Assembly: GCA_029721515.1 (NCBI GenBank)
Contig: CM056556.1
Location: forward strand, 11,614,098 to 11,678,097
Direction of reading: 5' to 3'
From: Synanceia verrucosa
Taxonomy: Eukaryota > Chordata > Actinopteri > Perciformes > Synanceiidae
DNA: 64,000 nt
Within the stretch, counting starts at the first letter, position 1; the number at the start of each line of letters is the position of its first letter. Below the pieces are notes generated by a model, which saw only the letters and a program-made list of their open reading frames with translations, was not told the DNA's origin and did no database searches. A program made the position numbers and the translations under genes. Shown one piece after another: positions 47,701-60,748 of the stretch.

Positions 47701-48240
47701 AAACTAGGTATGCCATTCAGGAGCACTTTTTTTTTTTTGCTTCTGCCTGTATACAGTCACATAAGGAATAGTTCAGTGCTCAATGTGTAATACCTTATAG
47801 TTTGTCTACTGGTAACACTTCAGATCACAAATACCGACTATGAATATAGTTTAGCTTTTCATATCTGGAGGAGTAGAACCATTATAAATATATATAAAAA
47901 TAATCTTGGATCTAAAAGTGCTGACAAAACTACAAAACTGCAACCCCCATTATTCTGTGATCTAATCTTCAGGATGTCCATGATGACTGTCTGTTGAACA
48001 ATGTCCTGTTTAATGCACTCAGTGCTTTGGGAATGATGGGAGACAGTTTACAGTGTGGGGAGCTTAAACTGATGAGCGTGATAGGGGACAGGCTTGTCTA
48101 TTGTTATTACTAAAACTACAAATGAATTATATTCATACTTTTAACGACGTATAGTGTTAGCAATTCACCACTAATGTCAACTGGAGTTAGATTAAAACCA
48201 TTAATGGCCCTGATACATTTTGTTTTTATATATGCCTACC
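42404..48240. other. Non-coding interval right of c2cd4
   Basis: No coding exon recognised. It contains an (AC)n microsatellite at 44731-44762 and a poly-T run near 47547-47558. Short frames such as 42952-43275 and 43763-44068 show no domain or family resemblance. A vps13c start, expected further in this direction by synteny, was looked for and not found. Confidence 0.65.
44731..44762. repeat. (AC)n microsatellite
   Basis: Sixteen uninterrupted AC units. Confidence 0.95.
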
Positions 48241-48850
48241 AATATGTAGCCTACTGTGGACTGAATACAGTGTAGAGATAGACGACCCGTCTCCCTCACC
48301 TTCCAGACACCCTCACAGTTAAAACATGTGCTGCCATCTTGGTTGCGTAGCGAGCAGGAGTCTCGCGCACACGCACACGCTCAGCTTGTTAGCTTGAGCC
48401 AGCTAGCTGCTCCGGAAGCATCAAGGTAGCTGTTAAAGGGCCAGAGAGACATAACAACTAACCATAATTTCTCCATAACTACGGTTAGTATCGACTGTTT
48501 ATCACACAGACTCGTGGCGGTTACTGAAAGTTACACCCTCTCTTGGACAATTCACGAACTTCCGGTTGAGCCACTCAGAGCAGAGGTTTTTTTTTTTTTT
48601 TGTTTTTTGTTTTTTTTGTCAATCACAGCTGTCAATCATGACGTCTCACCTCGTTTTATAGCATCAAATAACTAATTGAACCAAATCTATCAGGAAAAAA
48701 AAGATAATACATCGGCGTGATAAGAGCTAGTTAAAATGATGGAAATCTCCAGATGTAAACATGAGTGTCATCCTGCACACAGTCCATTCACATTTATATT
48801 ACATAATTGAGGTGACTTATTGGGAAACCTGGAGTGTTGCAGTCCCACTT
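48241..48850. repeat. CpG-enriched repeat-like block
   Basis: About 13-15 CpGs fall in the first 320 bp, followed by T-rich runs at 48587-48618. Next comes ACAGCTGTCAATCATGACGT and a poorly resolved AT-rich tail. The phrases TGTCAATCATGACGTC and AGCATCAAATAACTAATTGA recall a fish dispersed repeat. Because of the CpG content a promoter is the alternative. No second copy is in the window. Confidence 0.35.
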
Positions 48851-48943
48851 AGGTTTTCATCACAAACTTTACATTTTCTCCATGAGAAACTATGAGGAAA
48901 AACAGCAAGTTGTCACTTATAAATAATTTAACAAGCATTTTCC

Positions 48944-48993
48944 ATCTTAATCTATTATAATCTTAATCTATTATATCTATAATCTTAATCTTT
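48944..48993. repeat. Short tandem repeat, unit about 15-22 bp
   Basis: ATCTTAATCTATTATA occurs twice in a row and a third partial copy ATCTTAATCTTTATT follows after ATCTATA. Unit lengths vary, suggesting slippage. Confidence 0.75.
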
Positions 48994-50952
48994 ATTCACC
49001 TCAATAGAAACCCATGCCTTATGAGTTGGTTGGTTTTTCATGTGAAATACCTGACCAATATATCTGTGTTTTGAGCTGTGTGGAAAAAAGGTTATTGGGT
49101 TATTCTTATTGAGATGTTTTATTGTTATGTTTTGTATTTCTATCCATTATTTTGACGTGAAAGGAAACCAAAATACCTAAGCAGCTGTGACTGTAGACTG
49201 ATTTAGAACAACAAAGCCTATCTATAGCATGTTGACTCTCACAACACTGTACTGTATCTGTGAAGTGTTGGACAATTTTTCGCTGCATTTGCTGTTCTGC
49301 CCCACTCTCTTAATGCACAATGGAGAAAAAGACATGTTTTGATGAGCAATGCAGGCGTCCTAATTGCTGGGAGCTTAACGAATCACACAATTGTCTGTGA
49401 TCAAAACCTTAATTGATTCAATTGGTGAATTATTGCTCATGGATTGACTCAGAGAACTACAATACTGCATGCTTTCCACAGCTGGGCATCCTTTGCTTCA
49501 TGCGGTGAGTTAAAAGCGAGGGATTGAAAGGCCACAAAGCTCAGATCTCAACAGGGAACATGTTTCTCACCATGTGGGGCTGCATGTGTTGGTACACATG
49601 TCAGTGCTACAGTTCAGAGAAAGGGTGAGTGTGTGCTTGTGTGTTGGTGTGGTTTACATTTCTGTATGCAACGTGCCTGCCCTGTGCTTCAATCAAACGC
49701 TTGCAAACAGTGACATTATTAGCATCAGTTGATCCTCAGCCGGCTGAAATATAGATCTGGCATTATCTGATATCATCTCAGTAAGGACTAGAAGGCTTAA
49801 ATGTCCTGTAGCTGGCCTTGTGTGATGGAGCAGGTCATTTTTATTCAACTCACACACAGGTCACTGGACATTTTATTAGGGTCACCAAATATATTTGCAT
49901 CCCATCATGTTTTATTTAACAGTCATGTCTGCAGTACACCTTTGAGCCACATGAGGGGGGCTGAATATTCATATTGTTTTGATAATTGTAGTTTATTTGT
50001 AGAAGTGCATCTTATGTGAAAAGATCGCGTTTGCTCTGATTGGTGATTAGACGAAATGAAAAGAATGAAATAGCCTGTTAGCTCTGACGTAAAGCATATA
50101 CTATGTTTTCAACAAAACATGCATAAACAAAGTTGTGATTTATCAAACATAGATCAACCCCAAAATAGCTGGTTTATATATCTAAAATGATAATATAAGG
50201 CAATTTTAATATGGCCAATGTGATCGGGAGCTTTCATTTATGCACAAATTGTCAGGATTTATTGATAAGTTCTATTGTGATGCGATGTCCCTAGAAAAAA
50301 AGTTTGGGAAATACTGCTGAATGTGAATATGGCCCTTAACTTGAAAGAATTGAATGGCACAGAATGCATCTGGTCTTTTTCTGGTCTGAATGGTCATTTC
50401 CAGCTGACTAACACCCACACAGCCTCCTCCTTATTCTCTCAGGCTTACATACACTGTCACAGTTTCCATGTCCGCTTTTAGTGAAGTCAAACAATTAGCC
50501 TCAGGCACATTTTATTTCTTCCAGAAGGAAATGACCTGCACCTTTGCCACATTAGTATGGGCCTGCAGACACTTGGACACATTTCCTGTATGTAAAGTAT
50601 TTGGCTCAGAATAGCAAAGCACCACTAACTTGGCTCTGAATGTTTGATTTACACATAATAACATGTAATTGACTGTGTTGTAGAGAATAATATGAGGTTT
50701 ATTGATGTGAAACATTACTGTAGCATTCCACCTACATTTGAAACATTCTGGTTAACTAGTATTTGACACTTAATGGGAGAAGTTGCACATATTACTGAAT
50801 GTTGACACAGTGGCCTATGTTTTCAATAATGGGATGTTTAACTAATTGTTTAATTCCTTAATTGCCACTATAGTTGCCTTTTAGCAGAATTTGCTGTGCA
50901 CACCAGGATGATGTTACTAGCAGATATTTGCTCTTCAGCAGCTTGACATGTG

Positions 50953-50966
50953 ATGCCATCTGCTGG
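50953..50966 (-). promoter_or_regulatory. Near-consensus CTCF core motif
   Basis: The plus strand ATGCCATCTGCTGG matches SYGCCMYCTRSTGG at 13 of 14 positions, the mismatch being the first base. The orientation is the same as the site at 38306. Confidence 0.3.
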
Positions 50967-53900
50967 CCATATAGCCTCAAATCACTCTGAACCATAACCT
51001 ATTTGTCTTTTGGGGAAGCTCGTGCACAGTGTCCATGTGATGGGATTTTAAATGCACATATTTAAAAAAAACAAAAAGCTTGAATATTAGGCTCCCACTT
51101 TTTCCTAATTTCAGGCTTCTTAATTTCACCTCCACACAGAACCAACCATACGTGTGCATGTGCAGACACGTCTGCTCTTGAACTCACACACATACTCCTT
51201 CCAAACACATCCACTCCTACACACAGTAATGGACTGTCTGAATGTACTGGTGTTCCCCCTTCACACAAACACACCGACCACCCAGAGATGTCTTTATTGA
51301 GGTGTGCAAACAAATGAAAGAAAATTGAGGAATGCATGACTGTTGATTTATGCCATGTACCTCGAATATCTCTTTATTCTGGCCCACAGCAATTATTTAC
51401 AAGTGTTTACTGAACAACATGAAGCATGGTCTCTGCGAAGAGACACTTGTTTACACCCAATCATAGCGACCGGGCTCATGAATGTTAGGATACACAGTGA
51501 GAGACCCTTTCTCTCACCATGCTATTTTTAGTAGACACCAATGCCTTCCGGCAAAAATCACATGAATATGGATAGTGTGCTCGGCTGTACAGAGTGGTTT
51601 GCAGTGAGAGAGCAATGATTCAGACAGACAGCCTGCACGTACTCTGTGTGTGTTCAATAAATACTGGACCAGTGCTGGAGTATCATTAGGTTTTCAAGGA
51701 ATAAAAAAAATCAGAGGGATTACTGGACACTTAACGTGTCTTTTTAAATTTGCAGTGTAGAATTTAATTATTTTACACCATATTGATTTCTTCTTTATTT
51801 AATAGTGGTTCGTTTGTTTTCTTGCCTCGGTACCCAGTCTTAATTCTTATATTCTTAAAGATATGACTCATCATATGCATCACATTAGTATCATAAAAGA
51901 CAACCACATTACAAATGAGATGCCTCACTTGGTGCTATATTGAGGATTTGTAGCTTGCTGTAATATTTTGATCCTCCTCTAAAGTACATCATTCTTGTGA
52001 TCAGAAGAGCAAAAATAGCACCACCACACAATAAATGTATTCATGAAAATGATTAATGAAACTGTTGTAACACTAATTTGCTTTAAATATGAAACAGAAA
52101 TTATTCTTAAACTTCAAATGTTGATTGAGTTTTACTGCAGATACTACCGCATAGAGTGTGTTTTTCCTGTGAACTTCTTTTCTTCATGCCAGAAACCCGA
52201 TCATTCGTTATTTGTAAAAATAGCAGCTGACTTTTTACTTTGCACCAGTCCTAAATGTATCTGGTTTACTTTCCATCACTCTTATGCCAACTAACATGGT
52301 CTAGCTTCCTGTCCTTGACCTCAGCATAGTTTGCAAGTCAATATTATTCAAAGGCTGTCTATGGTTATGCCTTTAAATAGGCCAATTTAGGCTTGGAGCA
52401 CATGCATCTTGGAAGACAGGTTTATTTTGGTGTAACTCAATTTTTCTCTAGTCTCCTTGGCCATCGGGATATATCCTTGAGAAAGAGGCCATAGGCAGCT
52501 GTACTTTTCTAAACATTAAAAATGAAGTTAACAAAAAAAAAAAAAAAACCCAAACAAACCCACAGTGTCTTCCTTACAGTCCCTGCAAGTTTGGCCATGT
52601 CCAGCAGAGAGTGCCCTGGCTCTGTTTATCACGTGCTGAGCACCGACCACTGGCTGAAACAAGCACAGCTCATCCCACATTTTACAAGTTAATCGAACGG
52701 TTATTTGTGCTGATATACTGCATATGTGCTGTGTGTCTAATCCTTTTTCAGTACATATATGCTCAGGAGAATACAGTCCTCACGTAGCACCTCCAAATGA
52801 TTCATTTGTCATTTGCCATTTAAAGCCCAAGGCTATGATAAATCATTTTGCCAAAACATTTCACAGAAACCAGTTTGGCTCTGCTGGTTAATAATGTCTG
52901 TTCCACTGATTAGCACTGACTTTACCGAGGGAAACACTAACATGTCTCCTAAAGCTTCAGCACTCGTCTCTTCTCACCCTCCTCTCCAGCTCTCCTACTT
53001 CTTATCTCCTTTATTCTTATCTGCCTTGTTCTCTTCAACTGTCCTCTCCCCACGGAGCGGTCTTGTTCTCCTCACTTGCAGATGATGGTTTGGAGGGCTG
53101 GAGCTGATGCAAAGTGACGTGTCTCCCCATCACAGGAGTGGAGCTGAGGCTGGGCCTCACTTCCCCCGCACTGGGCTGTTTTTGTTCGCCGCAGCTCATG
53201 CGAATAATTTGCCGGGATGCAGTGGAGGGCTGTCACAAGGACTTGGCTCAAGGGGTGTGGGAAAATAGCAGAAGCGTCTTCCATGCTCAAACCCTGCCTT
53301 AATGATGAGCATTAAATATGAACATCTTCTTTGTGTAAGCAATGCATTAGGCACGCTGCATGTCCCTTTCCTTTCTTTTGCTTTTTCTCTCTTTTGGTCC
53401 CTTCTTTCCCTCCCCGATTCTTCACAGCCTTGTCCAGAGTCTTGTTTGAGAATCAGTTGACTAATCCGACTGACAAGCAGCCTTTAGGTCATGGCATCTC
53501 TGTTAAGAAAATATTCTCAATTCTTTTTGAAAGCACGGCGCAAACACGGCCCTGTGCGACTGAGCTAATGTTCCTCTATGAATGCAGCTGAAATGACTGT
53601 GAGACAACAGTGGCTTTTGTCCTGGGCGTCCTTTCTCTTTATTTCTTTGAACATTTAATGTAATTGCCCGATATATTGTACTGTAACTCTGTAGTGGTTC
53701 GCTACTACATCCAACCAGTCTGTCTTCGTAGGACGAGACTGAATGATAAATTAACAGACAGAAAGCGCCTTCATACCTTACTGATCAGAGACGGCAGTCC
53801 CAGCTCACTTGAACAAGTCTATGTAGAATTGTTACAATGACAGTTACAGATAAAGTGATCTCAGGGAACTAAGGAAGAAAACACACCACCCTCCCTTAAA

Positions 53901-55182
53901 ATAGACCTCCCAGGGTACTGAAGCAAAGGACAGAGTGACATTGTGAATGCTAACATCTGTGCAGAACCTCGCAGTACCAAATGCCCCAACCCCAAGTTTG
54001 AGCAGACTCTACCGTCATCCTCCAAGGAGCAGCCATTTTGGAAGGCTCTCCCGGCACAGATGTTGCATATTAAAATGTAGGGCTGTTTTAGCAGAGGAAA
54101 GGCTGTGGTGAGAGGGGGCTGCTCCTCTGTGGGCCTCACCTGTGCCTTCATCCGAGAAGCCAATCCAAGAGAGGGTACTGTCTAACCAACCAAAAACAAA
54201 GTGACATTCAAGATAAAGTCACCCTGCCGCCTCTTTGACCCTAGGAGGCGACGGATGTGGACAAATTATTTCACACATGAAAATGCCTTGTTTACAGACA
54301 GGAACAACTGGGTCATATGCTCATTTTAATAAAATAATTGCCACATATTTGCACTGATATACCTAACCATATGTGTTGCTGCAACCTGTAAAAAGAGTAT
54401 TGTCTGTATCAATCAATAACCTAGAGAGAATCAGTGCTCTGACCTGTCTAGGTAGTACTTAGACAATACCCTACAACATAATAAAACAAACATTGTCCAC
54501 AAGATGGAGATATTCACCAGCGTAATGCTGAGCTGGCTCCACATGGAGCAGACTGAGGGGAGAGAGATGCACTACATGGCTGCATGTGACAGGTTGTGTT
54601 TGCATGAGGCAGTATGTGATGCTTGTGTAATGTTTGAGTGTGTCTCTTTGTTTATGTGTACAGTGAACATGCCTGAGTGGGTGTCTGCTTTCTGAATAGT
54701 GCAGCGCTCTCTGGCTGAGATGCTGAGGGGGCTAACAGGGAGGTTGTGAGTGGTCCCTGAGCTTATTGGCTGGACTCCCAGGGGCCCAGAGCAGAGGAGA
54801 GGTCAAACCAGGTCAGCTGTCCTGTGTGTTGCCGGGGCCCCGCAGTCCACCATGTGCCAGGGAAGGTTCAGGTGTGCGTCGACCTCTTGCTCCAGCGGGC
54901 TGTAAGTAAAGAGACTGGGGTCTGCAAGCAGCTTCTGCAGGAAGCCTGACCTAGACCTACAGAGGCCTCCTCATCCAACCTTTACCTCCACCTTTAGAGC
55001 CTGTGGAGGTTCACAATTGCCACTGAAATTCACCATCAAAAAGCAAACCATTAAATTAATGTCAGGGCTTTTAAATCTTAACACTAGGTTACCAGTTATG
55101 GCTGATACAGTAAGATAATAGTAGATGTTTTATTTGTATGTTTGGTTGGTTGAAACTGTCAAGTTATCCTTGGGAATATATA

Positions 55183-55474
55183 CAGGGTTGCCACGCAACC
55201 AATTTGACCAATTTTCCAGTCATGGAAAATGGAAAGTGAGAAAAAAGGTCAAATGTCCTGGAAATGATTAAGTTATTTTGGAAAATTATTTATCCTCCCC
55301 ATGCCTTGTGAGTAGATGCAAACCCATTTCAACCCGTTTGCATAAATAATTTTCCAGGATAACTAAAACATTTCCAGGACATTTGCCCTTTTCCCCCCCT
55401 CATTTTCCATGTTTTCCATCACTGGAGAATTGGTCAATCATTTTCCAAGTTTTTCAGGACACGTGGGAACCATG
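55183..55474. mobile_element. Foldback (near-palindromic) element, probable hAT-type MITE
   Basis: The left half, from CAGGGTTGCCACG to GGAAAATTATTTAT, and the right half, from ATAAATAATTTTCC to CGTGGGAACCATG, are imperfect reverse complements over about 110-130 bp each, separated by about 50 bp. Shared phrases include AAATGTCCTGGAAATG and GACCAATT. The GGGTTCCCAC-type end and repeated TGGAAA words are those of a widespread fish repeat as I remember it. No clean target duplication was found: the 8 bp outside the left end are AATATATA and outside the right ATATATTT. Confidence 0.7.
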
Positions 55475-55539
55475 ATATATTTATGCTGACATGATTAGCA
55501 GATCAGTCAATATACTCATCAATTAACTTTGATAGTCAT

Positions 55540-55887
55540 CCTCCATCCATTTTCTACCGCTTATCCTCATTGGGTCATGGGGGGGCTGGAGCCTATCCCA
55601 GCTGTCTTAGGGCAGAAGGCAGGGTACACCCTGGACAAGTCACCACCTCATTGCAGGCCCATAGAGACAGACCACTCACACATTCACACCTACAGTCAAT
55701 TTAAATTAGCCAATTAACCTAATCCCCATACATGTTTTTGGATGTTGGAAAGAAGCTGGAGTACCCGGAGAGAACCCACGCAGACACAGGGAGAACATGA
55801 AAACTCCACACAGAAAGGCCCCGGGCCGGAAATCGAACCCTCTTGCTGTGAGATGACGGTGCTGAACACTACACCACCGTGCTGCCC
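55540..55887 (-). mobile_element. tRNA-derived SINE, second copy, 12-bp target-site duplication
   Basis: It reads on the minus strand GGGCAGCACGGTGGTGTAGT at the head, GTGTGGAGTTTTCATGTTCT in the body and GATAAGCGGTAGAAAATGGA at the tail, the same order as the copy at 5178. The B box is slightly damaged (GGTTCGATTTCC). The flanks TTTGATAGTCAT at 55528-55539 and 55888-55899 are identical. Confidence 0.93.
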
Positions 55888-58636
55888 TTTGATAGTCATA
55901 TCAAGCAAAAATAAGCAAACATATGGTTTCAAATTTCTTCTTTTTTACATGGTATTTGTTTTTTTTATGATTAAATCGATAAATCAAAAAAATGAATGAA
56001 CATACGATTGGCTTGTTACAAATGAAGTAGTGCTGTAGTACCCCTGGGTTCCCATTTAAACTGGTTACAAACAGAGAAACAGTTGTTCCTTTGCAGCGTG
56101 AAGTGCTGTTGATGCTCTATATCATACTATGTTGAAAATAAGAGGACCCATTTAAAAAATGAAAGAGTGGCTCAAAGTAAAAAAAAAAAATACCAATCAA
56201 ATTCATTCTTTTCAGTGAACACCAAGCTCCAAAACATCATTAAAGTGGCTGACTTAATCGGCAAGAATATCTTTGCAAAAAAAGGGCCATTTCTCTCAAG
56301 CAGCATAATGATGAGAAGCCATCGTAATGATGCTACAACCATAGTTCTGCATGTTCTTTTATGTGGGGTGCAGTCATATTTCCTTGTCTCTGTTATTGTG
56401 TCTTCATATGAGTCACTCAAGGATGCCAGCTAGCTAATCCTGGGAACAGTCATAATGGCTTCCATGGACAGTTGCGTGCACACACCTTGTCCATGGGTGC
56501 ATTAATTAAGATGATTGCTTGAAACCACTAGCAATTAATGTACTGTATCAACAAGCACTGTGCACCACAATAGTGAATGGTAGCCAAATGCTATTTGTGC
56601 GATGGCACCTGGTCCTCAATAGGCATTGTTTGGCTGCCTTTTGTGCCCATGTAGTGTGACATATTGCCCTCAAGCATTGACCATCTGACCAGGGAGAGGG
56701 CTTAAATGCTAGGCTAATAATAGGATCGCATAGCCAGGCAAAGGATTCTAGTAATTATGCCCCACTGTGCGACATGATGGGTGAAAAGAGGAGAGGATAC
56801 AGCTAAGAGAGAGCAGACAATAGTTTCGAAAGCAACAGTGTAAGTTAGAGAGAAGTGGAGTCGGCATTGCACACCACAACTCTACTGCAAGAAACTACTA
56901 CTTTTTCTGATGCAAGAGGATGACAGTCTGAACAATTAGTGGTAGGTTAGACTTGGAGGTTAAGATGGCAAGGACGGTCCAAGTACCTGAACTGAGAGTT
57001 GGGGCTCCTGGTCAATGCGGCGAAAAGACACGTTCAAATCAGGCATAAAACGGGCTAGGCCATTTCCAGGATCTGAAGCCAAGGTCTTGGCGAGAGTCTG
57101 TCTCTCTGGGTTACACAGACCTGCCCTTGAACTTGGTTCCCAGGGAATAGACTCATTCTCTCTTGAAAAGTGGAGAAAAGAAGCTATTATCTGACACAGC
57201 CTGTGGAGGAGACGCTGGGCGATGATAGAGAACTAAGCCAGGAAAATGAGGCCGAAGCAGACCACCAGACCAAAGTTTGTTTGCACAGTGACTTTCACAT
57301 TGTTTGTGTTTGTGTGTGCTTCTCCGCCGTGCATGTGAGTTGGTGTGTATATGTGTGCTTAATTTGCAGCATCACAGTGTATGTCAGCCCCTCACTGTGA
57401 GCAAAGGAAGGATGCAATTTACATTTTTTTGTGCACATGTACAGGAGCAGCAACAAATAAAAAAAAACCCGTGCCTAAAAATAAAATGACTTGAGAATTA
57501 ATTAAAGTCAGAGAGTGTGCAGCAACAAACAGATGTGTCCTATTTAGGGCTAATATCAACTTTAGCTAACTAGTGTAGGGAACTTGTGATTGATGGCGTC
57601 TGTCACTTCAGCTCCAACATGCCTTAATCCTATCCAGCGGTTGCACAGCACCCAGATACACAATGCCTGATCTTTTATTCCTTTATTCAAATCCCATCGA
57701 TTGAATAGAGTGATCAGAGGCGTTGCCCTCTCTGGAAGAGCTTAATCTCTCCCTGACACATGGAAGACTTGCTGGACTTTGATGATGCAGCCGCATATCC
57801 TTTTGGGCTTTCAAACAACTCTGCGTGCGCCGCTACCTCCGTCAGCTGTCTGGAGAACAATCATTCAGTACAAAGCACTGTCAAGGCTTCAGCAAGCAGA
57901 AGCTTCACCCTGCCAGCCTCTAATTCACCCCCCCTGCTCCTCACCCCGGCTGCATCGCACTGTGGGATTGGATAACCAAATCCCAGATGCAATTAGTGGT
58001 GCTTTCAGAGGCCATGGTTTAGGCAATATGCTGGAAAACTCCATTGTGCCCCTGTGCACTCTTACTGGCAAATTGGAGTATCATCATATCCACTGTGCTA
58101 AAGACATTTCCGAAAGCTAAAATCATGGTGGACAATTCACTTTGTTGCACTCATGGCGCCAAACAAGCGCAGTCTTGAGAATTTTTAATTGATGGGTCTA
58201 TTGTTTCTTTGGACTCACTAAGGATAACATAATTAGCCTGCTCATTATCCCTCTGTGGTTATGTTAAAGAGTCTGTTCACAGAGCCTATGCAAATGGTTG
58301 TGCTGCTCGCCACTCTCATTCACCTGATGTTTTTACAGTATGTGGCCTATTGCATCTCTGGATGCTTCACGGCATCTTAAGGCATTCGTCTTGAAAGAGT
58401 TCGTCGGGGCACAATGACGTTCAGTCGATACCGAACGAACAGACAATGATATATTTATCCCTCAAATAATCCTCAGGTCTGACTATTTCTCCATTAAAAT
58501 GATAGATTTGACTTGAATAACACCCACACAGCAACGCATGTCAGAGCAGAAAAATGAGCCCGTGTTGTAACAGCAGGGAAAGAATGTCATCTGTGTATCA
58601 AATGTGATCATCTTCATGGGCTTGTGCTGTGTACGA

Positions 58637-58659
58637 GTGTGTGTGTGTGTGTGTGTGTG
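58637..58659. repeat. (GT)n microsatellite
   Basis: Eleven to twelve uninterrupted GT units. Confidence 0.95.
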
Positions 58660-60727
58660 GATGAGTAGAGTACCATATATGTGCAGTCTGGTAATGTCTT
58701 ATGACAGCCACACAGAGCCCATCCCTCACGGTGTGCCCACATCTACCTGGGAAATGACCATCGCCATCAGAGCGGCCTGTCATCTCCATGTCAGTGGAAG
58801 GCAGCCTCATACGGTCAGAGAGGCTGAGTGTAAACAAAGACACACATATTCCTGGGCCTGCATGCTTCCACACAGCAAGTGTAAGTACACTTTGAGACAT
58901 GCACAAAACACGTTTTGCACAGCTATGACTTCATATAATAAATGTCAATAATGAACCATAGTTATATAAATATAAACTGCTCATATATCAGTGGACTAAA
59001 TTTAAAAATGTAATATAATTGAAGCTGCACAGTATGAATGTGAGTCCCTGTGTGACAGTAATGCTCAATCTGTAAATGCTCTTTTCTGCTGTTTTTATCA
59101 GTAGCCTTTAAATAAATAGATTTTAATGAATAAGACATCATAAAACCAGGATGTCACTGTTAACTGTAGTTTCTTATATAAATTATTTGTTCATTAATTT
59201 TGATACTACCAACATATGATCGTTAATAAATAAGACTTTCATAGACTTTATTAAATACAATGCAAATGAATAAAGTTATCACTTGTCCTTATTTAATTGT
59301 TACCTTGCACAGTTTTTTAGTGTGCATGTACTTTTTAATATTTATTAATCAGAATCTAAATTATTAACAAATGGGGAAAAAAGTAAACGGGGCAATTCCT
59401 GGTCAGTTATCAAAGTCTAATAGTTAAATGTATCATAATATGTATTATGTGTTTACTTTGTGACCTCAAGGCCCTGGGAATTGATCTGTCACATAAATTA
59501 GTCACAGGTCAAACAACCATCTGACACACAATATGGAACAGAAATAAAGCCCAGGTTATTGGCATGTGAGTCACTCTCAAACAGCTGGTGAATGTTGGAA
59601 TAATTTACAGCTGAAAACCAGAAAACCTATTTCCTTTAGTGCACGTGCAGCTGTTTAGCTTGAAGTCATAACTGTAGGTTATTTGTCCAGCTTTTGTCAT
59701 TTTTTGTGGCACGGCTTATTTTCCGACGGCACATCTTTGAAACTTCTTCATCTGTTCCACAACAAATGAATGTTTTTCAGCTATTAAAAGAGCAACAAAG
59801 GCCACTTTGCTATTCCCCACCTGACAAATGACATAAAATTGCAAGTGCAAAAAAAATCATATTTATCTCGCTGTTCGCATTTTGCAGTGCTGATCATATT
59901 CAAACAGGGTTTTGAACAATCTGCACTTTTTTTTCTGTCAAATAACTTTTGAGCATTGTGTTGGATCATGCGAAACTAAAACCCCCTCCTATCATTGTGT
60001 GCTGTCTACTTGGGTTGAGGGGCTTTACAAAATAAACTAGCTCCTTTTGGCTGCATTAGAAGACAGAAACTGTGCTGACTCGCACACTTCTGAAGAGAAT
60101 TCTACATTTGTATGGCTGAATCGATACAATTAAAATTGCCTTTTACGTTAAGCAGTTCGCCTTCCAACTCCAAAGTGGGGACCTCAGCAAAGTTGTTGTT
60201 TTCTCAGTCTACACCATTTACCTCAATTCTATCATCACTGACAACCTGCTCGCAAACTTCAAGGCCAAGTGTGCATAAAACAAATCATTTGTGGGTGTCA
60301 GCAGATAATGTGGGGTAGTGATGCAAATCTGTTTACCACTTTTCTTCCAATACATTAAAGGTGCTTTTGTGTTGCGTGCTTTGACGGCGTGTCATAGAGC
60401 AAAGAAGATGTGTGTGTGATGTGTGTGTGTGTGCGTGTTTGTGTGAGCGAGACAGAAACGAGTGATTAAGTGGGAGCTTGTTTAGACACGTTTCTCTTTA
60501 AGTGTGAGCAGGTGGATTTTGAGGAAGCGTCTGGTTTCTTTAAGTGGTTTTTGAAGTTTATCTGCAACACATTTCAGACCGTGAAGTGAATATGGGGGCT
60601 AATTATGATTAGTCATAATGGCATGTATACGGGATAACAAGAATATCATCACCTGTTTGATTCTGTCTTCACCCATTACAAATGCTCCATCAGTTGTAAC
60701 TTGCTCTCCACTTCTGTTGTCTGGATC

Positions 60728-60748
60728 TTTTTTTTTTTTTTTTTTTTT
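60728..60748. repeat. Poly-T run
   Basis: Twenty-one consecutive T residues followed by AATTTAG. It could be the tail of an old retroposon on the minus strand, but no body was recognised. Confidence 0.9.

Larger units (their letters stand above)
48851..55182. other. Non-coding interval
   Basis: No supported gene. It contains a short tandem repeat based on ATCTTAATCTATTAT at about 48944-48993, a CTCF-like site at 50953-50966, a poly-A run near 52532-52547, and pyrimidine-rich tracts at about 52960-53070 and 53359-53424. Confidence 0.65.

Noticed and set aside
57760..57975. Frame starting MEDLLDFDDAAAYPFG, protein-like in look
   Set aside because: No family match, becomes Ser/Pro/Ala-rich noise, and lacks any splice or promoter support.
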